A DNA stretch of 23,548 nt. It comes from Rodentolepis nana. Lineage: Eukaryota; Platyhelminthes; Cestoda; Cyclophyllidea; Hymenolepididae. A model generated the notes under the pieces. That model was not told the origin of the DNA. It saw only the letters and a list, made by a program, of their open reading frames with translations, and did not search any database. A program made the position numbers and the translations under genes. The stretch is from positions 1 through 23,548 of the forward strand of contig UZAE01000434.1 in the NCBI GenBank assembly GCA_900617975.1, in the 5' to 3' direction. Positions 20,258-23,548 of the stretch are shown piece after piece (within the stretch, counting starts at the first letter, position 1; every line of letters begins with the position of its first letter).

Positions 20258-22201
20258 ATGAGCAATACTCCAAAACAGTCAGAACTGAAATCTCCCTCAA
20301 ACGAGGATGGTGGAGGAGGTAATTCCGGAAATGTCTTCGGTTTTCCACATAAAGTAGACCTTGATCACGTTCTCAAGCACCATGCTGGAAACATCGGTTT
20401 TGTTCAAATTATAATGGTCATTATGAGTGCTCTCACTCTACCTCCTGGCATCATATTTCCCGTCTTTGGGAATACAGAACTTCCACACCGATGTCGTCTG
20501 GAACCTGAGGTAGAAAAGGAACTTGCTAGGAGGTTTAGTAGATCTTCTGAAGACACTTTCAATTCAATTGCCACTTTAGTCGGTCCTTGGCCTAGTTCAA
20601 ATTCATCTTCCTTTGTTAATTGGCACGGATTTGGTTGCAAACGTTATTTAGTCCCACTTATGTCTGTAACCCAGAATACAACCCGTCTACTAACAATCCC
20701 TTGCAATAACGGCTATGTTTACAAATACTCCTCCGATCAATACCCAGGTGGAATTATCAATGAGTGGGACCTAGTGTGTGATAGAGCCTGGATGGGTCCA
20801 TTCAGTACAGCCATGTATATGGTCGGAATGCTGGTGGGTTTTATTTCAGGAGGAATGGCTGGAGATTACTTTGGTAGAAGGCAGGCAGCTCTGGTTGCAT
20901 GTCTGTTTGAGGCAGTCTCAATCATAACCGTGTCCTTGTCAGCAAACTTCTGGCTCTATACCACCTTCCGATTTGTTTTAGCCTCTGCAAGTTCCGTTAA
21001 GATAACTGTTCTCCTTGTCTTGTGCATGGAAGTGACTACTCCACGTCCAAGATCAATTATTAATGGAATTTGGGCATTTATTCAATATTTTCTTCTAAGA
21101 GTCTTTCTTTCTCCATTAGCATATTGGTTTCCAAGGTGGCAGTGGCTTCACGGAGCGGCTTGTATGCTGTCCTTCTTAAGTTTCCCTTCAATTTATATGT
21201 TTCCTGAATCGCCGGGGTGGCTGCTTTCCCAACATCGACAACTCGATGCTCTCCATGAAATCTACAAAATTTACCTCGCAAATCGGAAATTGAAATGGAA
21301 TAATAATGAGGAACCAGCGTTGACAGAAGATGCGTTCATTAACTTAATACGTCAAGAGTGCGCTGTCATTAAGCCTGCCTCTCCTAGTGCTCAAGAAGGC
21401 ATCCCATCAAAGTCTGAGTTCCAAAACACCCGTAAACCTTCCAAAAATGGTAATATAATTACTCTCACCCTTCAGTGCGTCCTACTTTTCGCCGGTCAGC
21501 TGGCGACTACCTACGGTTTACTGTTTTATGGAAACGCACTACAAGCTAATATCTACCTGGTGAATTTTCTTAATTCCACAACCCAAGTTCCAGCAACCGT
21601 TATCTTCGTGCTCTTGCATCACTATTGTAGGAAACGAAAAATTCCAATTGTCATCATGTATGTGGGCTCAATGATTGGTCTGTCTATCGCAGCAATTTAC
21701 AATTTGGTAGTGAGACCAAAAAGTGATTTCGTTCTCAATATTTGCATCAACCTGTCTTTGATCTTCCTCAATTCTGCTATGAATATGGTTTACATGTACG
21801 TTCTAGAGCTGTTCCCTTCGGAAGCTCGCAGTTTGGGTCTTGGAGTAGCGTCTGGTTTCGGCCGACTTGGTGGAGTTTTGTGTCCAATTATTAATACACT
21901 GCAAAGCAAAAACTTTCATGAATCTCCAATTTTCATTTATATTGGCATTCACATACTCTTATTGGTGAATTCAGTTTGTCTTCCAGATACGTGTGGTCGT
22001 AGCCTACATCACAGTTTCGACCTCAATAGGGCGGAAGAACTTGGAATGAGACGGGAAACTGAAGTGAGTGATGATTCGACGATACAAGGTGACGAAGAGG
22101 AGAAAGACGGAGACACCCCTAACTGGACTTCAAAATTAGACGATACGATCGCTTCCACCCATGTGATTCAATCCACTTCCCATATAAATGATGATTTTTG
22201 A
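20258..22201 (+). CDS. SLC22-like organic cation/zwitterion transporter, single exon
   Basis: A 647-residue major facilitator superfamily protein predicted in the plasma membrane. Hallmarks of SLC22: about 12 membrane spans, the first at 47-70 followed by an extracellular loop of about 110 residues. That loop has Cys79, Cys127, Cys149 and Cys174 and N-glycosylation sequons at Asn115 and Asn140. Family motifs are EWDLVCDRAW (169-178), GGMAGDYFGRR (198-208), FPESPGWLL (315-323) in the central cytoplasmic loop that ends near 398, and ELFPSEARSLGLG (517-529). The C-terminal tail (577-647) is acidic. The start is firm: TAA lies two codons upstream at 20252-20254, and A is at -3. The stop is followed by further in-frame TGA codons. 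The protein is longer than the usual 520-560 residues because of its tails and loop. Substrate cannot be told; family members move organic cations, anions or carnitine. It differs from the family in Gly320, where PESPRWL is usual. No intron interrupts the whole frame. Confidence 0.95.
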   Translation: MSNTPKQSELKSPSNEDGGGGNSGNVFGFPHKVDLDHVLKHHAGNIGFVQIIMVIMSALTLPPGIIFPVFGNTELPHRCRLEPEVEKELARRFSRSSEDTFNSIATLVGPWPSSNSSSFVNWHGFGCKRYLVPLMSVTQNTTRLLTIPCNNGYVYKYSSDQYPGGIINEWDLVCDRAWMGPFSTAMYMVGMLVGFISGGMAGDYFGRRQAALVACLFEAVSIITVSLSANFWLYTTFRFVLASASSVKITVLLVLCMEVTTPRPRSIINGIWAFIQYFLLRVFLSPLAYWFPRWQWLHGAACMLSFLSFPSIYMFPESPGWLLSQHRQLDALHEIYKIYLANRKLKWNNNEEPALTEDAFINLIRQECAVIKPASPSAQEGIPSKSEFQNTRKPSKNGNIITLTLQCVLLFAGQLATTYGLLFYGNALQANIYLVNFLNSTTQVPATVIFVLLHHYCRKRKIPIVIMYVGSMIGLSIAAIYNLVVRPKSDFVLNICINLSLIFLNSAMNMVYMYVLELFPSEARSLGLGVASGFGRLGGVLCPIINTLQSKNFHESPIFIYIGIHILLLVNSVCLPDTCGRSLHHSFDLNRAEELGMRRETEVSDDSTIQGDEEEKDGDTPNWTSKLDDTIASTHVIQSTSHINDDF

Positions 22202-23456
22202 TGATGACGATGATGTAATGTTGCTGGAGGTTTTATTTGTGTGGCACGCATTTTAATTAGTATTTTTTCTAATGAAATTGAAATCATATTCTTCAGAAAA
22301 CGCCATGCCATGAATGCTAAAACCAAAGTGTTAATGAGGCATGAGGGAAATAGCTAAGGAATATCTTACGCAAGGTGATCAAAATTTGTTCTTCGAGTGT
22401 TTTTTCGTTTAAAAATTATTTCTAAAATTAAGAGGAAGTCGGATATTGGACCATATATTGATGCTGCGATTACGCAGCAGATGTTTTAGTTATGTGGAGT
22501 TGTTAGTTACGTTTGAATGCAATTTAATTTAAAGCAGATCGATAATAGTGATAAATCGATCAGCAACTCAAGAAAAGGGGTTTGAATCCTATGAGAATTG
22601 GAAATTAAGCTAATAATCAAACCTGGTGAATTAAAAGGCCACATGTACACTCAATTCCCCTATTAAGCGTCATAAGGAATTAGGATACTATCGACTAGGG
22701 GTATTTGAATTTGCGAAATTCTTTACTAGAGAAACTAAAATGAATAGTATTGAGATAAATTGAGAAATTCGGAAAGGTCTGAGGTTAATAGGTAATAATC
22801 AGAGGTTAGTAAGTGAAGTCGCCTCTCACAAGATGTCTACTTAGTGGAGTGCTTCAACAATCGGTGTTCACAGAAGTGATGGGGTTAAAACTAACGCAAC
22901 TAAGTACCTAAGTATTTCCTTCCCAGCACATCGAGGAAATACTTTGCATTGATGGTCTGCTAAAGACGTACTTCAAATGTGAATGGACAAGTATCAAGCA
23001 CATAGTGTGTAGCATTCATACTGGAACGTCCACAGAATAATCAAAACTTGCTATAATTGGGGGAATTCTGGAAGCCTTGGAATTACTTTGTTGAACAGCA
23101 CTTGACTTTGTTTGATTTAAGAGAGGCCTTCGATAAATTGATCATTACTACGATTGTTATTAACGACAACCTGAAACATTGTCAGCAGCTTTGAATGAGC
23201 ATTTTTATGAGGAGGGGCGTCAAACAAGAATTCGAAGAGGATTCCATGCACTCAAACTTATATCAGCGGAAATTTATAAAAACTCTGAGGATGTGAGAGT
23301 CAAACTTCTGAGCTCTGCAAGATGGTCACATAGGAATCACGTCCACTCGTGGTGCAGAGATCTCTCAGTCAGCCAGCAATCAATAGTCGCTACATTGTTT
23401 ATGTAGGCCAAAATTCAGTTCAACGGCTCAACTATGTGTCAGTGGCCAATAAGCTG
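22202..23456. other. Downstream region of the transporter gene, no gene recognised
   Basis: Begins with a TGA/GAT-type trinucleotide run. No canonical AATAAA was seen in the first several hundred bases; ATTAAA at 22630-22635 is a possible weak polyadenylation signal. The segment from about 22800 is less AT-rich and looks like old repeat DNA. The frame 23179-23406 is open for 75 codons but has no internal ATG start and no recognisable motif, and the upstream words LREAFDKL only faintly recall a reverse transcriptase. Confidence 0.5.
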
Positions 23457-23548
23457 GAGAAAGCGTTATTCAAATATGACATGCAATGGGGTCATGGTAG
23501 TTTGAAGTCAGAAGTCAACTGCCGGTTTGTTGAATTTTTATGCTGTAT
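23457..23548 (+). repeat. Unclassified dispersed repeat, copy C, cut by the window end
   Basis: The segment from about 23471 aligns to copy B (19391-19468) with no gap and about three quarters identity, including ggtcatggtagtttgaagtc versus ggccatggtattttgaagtc. The right half of the repeat lies outside the window. Confidence 0.72.

Noticed and set aside
20404..20640. Antisense open segment inside the transporter gene
   Set aside because: A shadow of the SLC22 frame with no motif of its own.
23179..23406. Possible coding exon upstream of repeat copy C
   Set aside because: Opens with TTG, has no internal ATG before its end, and no recognised domain. It may be old transposon sequence but cannot be supported.

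Overview
This window is eukaryotic nuclear DNA, most likely from an arthropod. It is AT-rich, it has long stretches without coding sequence, it carries TTAA/AATAAA-rich spacers, and its mobile elements are of animal type. The C-terminal tail of the LINE protein (a Cys/His motif next to a YTQPTCPLCN-like stretch) and the style of the transporter resemble what I recall from spiders, with cockroaches and true bugs as alternatives. I cannot place the order from sequence alone.

Layout: 1-3034 is a badly broken, RNase H-bearing I-group-like non-LTR retrotransposon (LINE), running off the left edge. It has reverse transcriptase, RNase H and C-terminal Cys/His parts, and a series of short local duplications. 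3035-6931 is AT-rich non-coding DNA with one small inverted fragment of an LTR end. 6932-7440 is a second, 5'-truncated copy of the same LINE. 7541-7827 is a probable solo LTR with a 4-bp target duplication. 8204-8245 is a TA microsatellite. 8925-10090 is a decayed mariner DNA transposon with recognisable inverted termini and transposase remnants. 10091-18148 is a gene desert, apart from one exon-like minus-strand open segment near 15.6-15.8 kb. Three copies of an unclassified repeat, all in the same orientation, lie at 18149-18405, 19261-19521 and 23457-23548; the last is cut by the window edge.

The only convincing host gene is 20258-22201 (+), a complete single-exon 647-residue SLC22/organic-cation-transporter-like membrane protein. 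It sits between repeat copies B and C.

The most unusual signal is in the first LINE copy. At least seven direct duplications of about 16-90 bp, several with 1-11 bp of filler between the copies, are packed into 2.8 kb, while the other LINE copy and the surrounding spacer show none that I could see. The filler in two places looks copied from nearby sequence. That pattern fits template switching during reverse transcription or polymerase-theta-type repair, but an assembly artefact has to be excluded. I found no operon-like, CRISPR-like or other multi-gene system.
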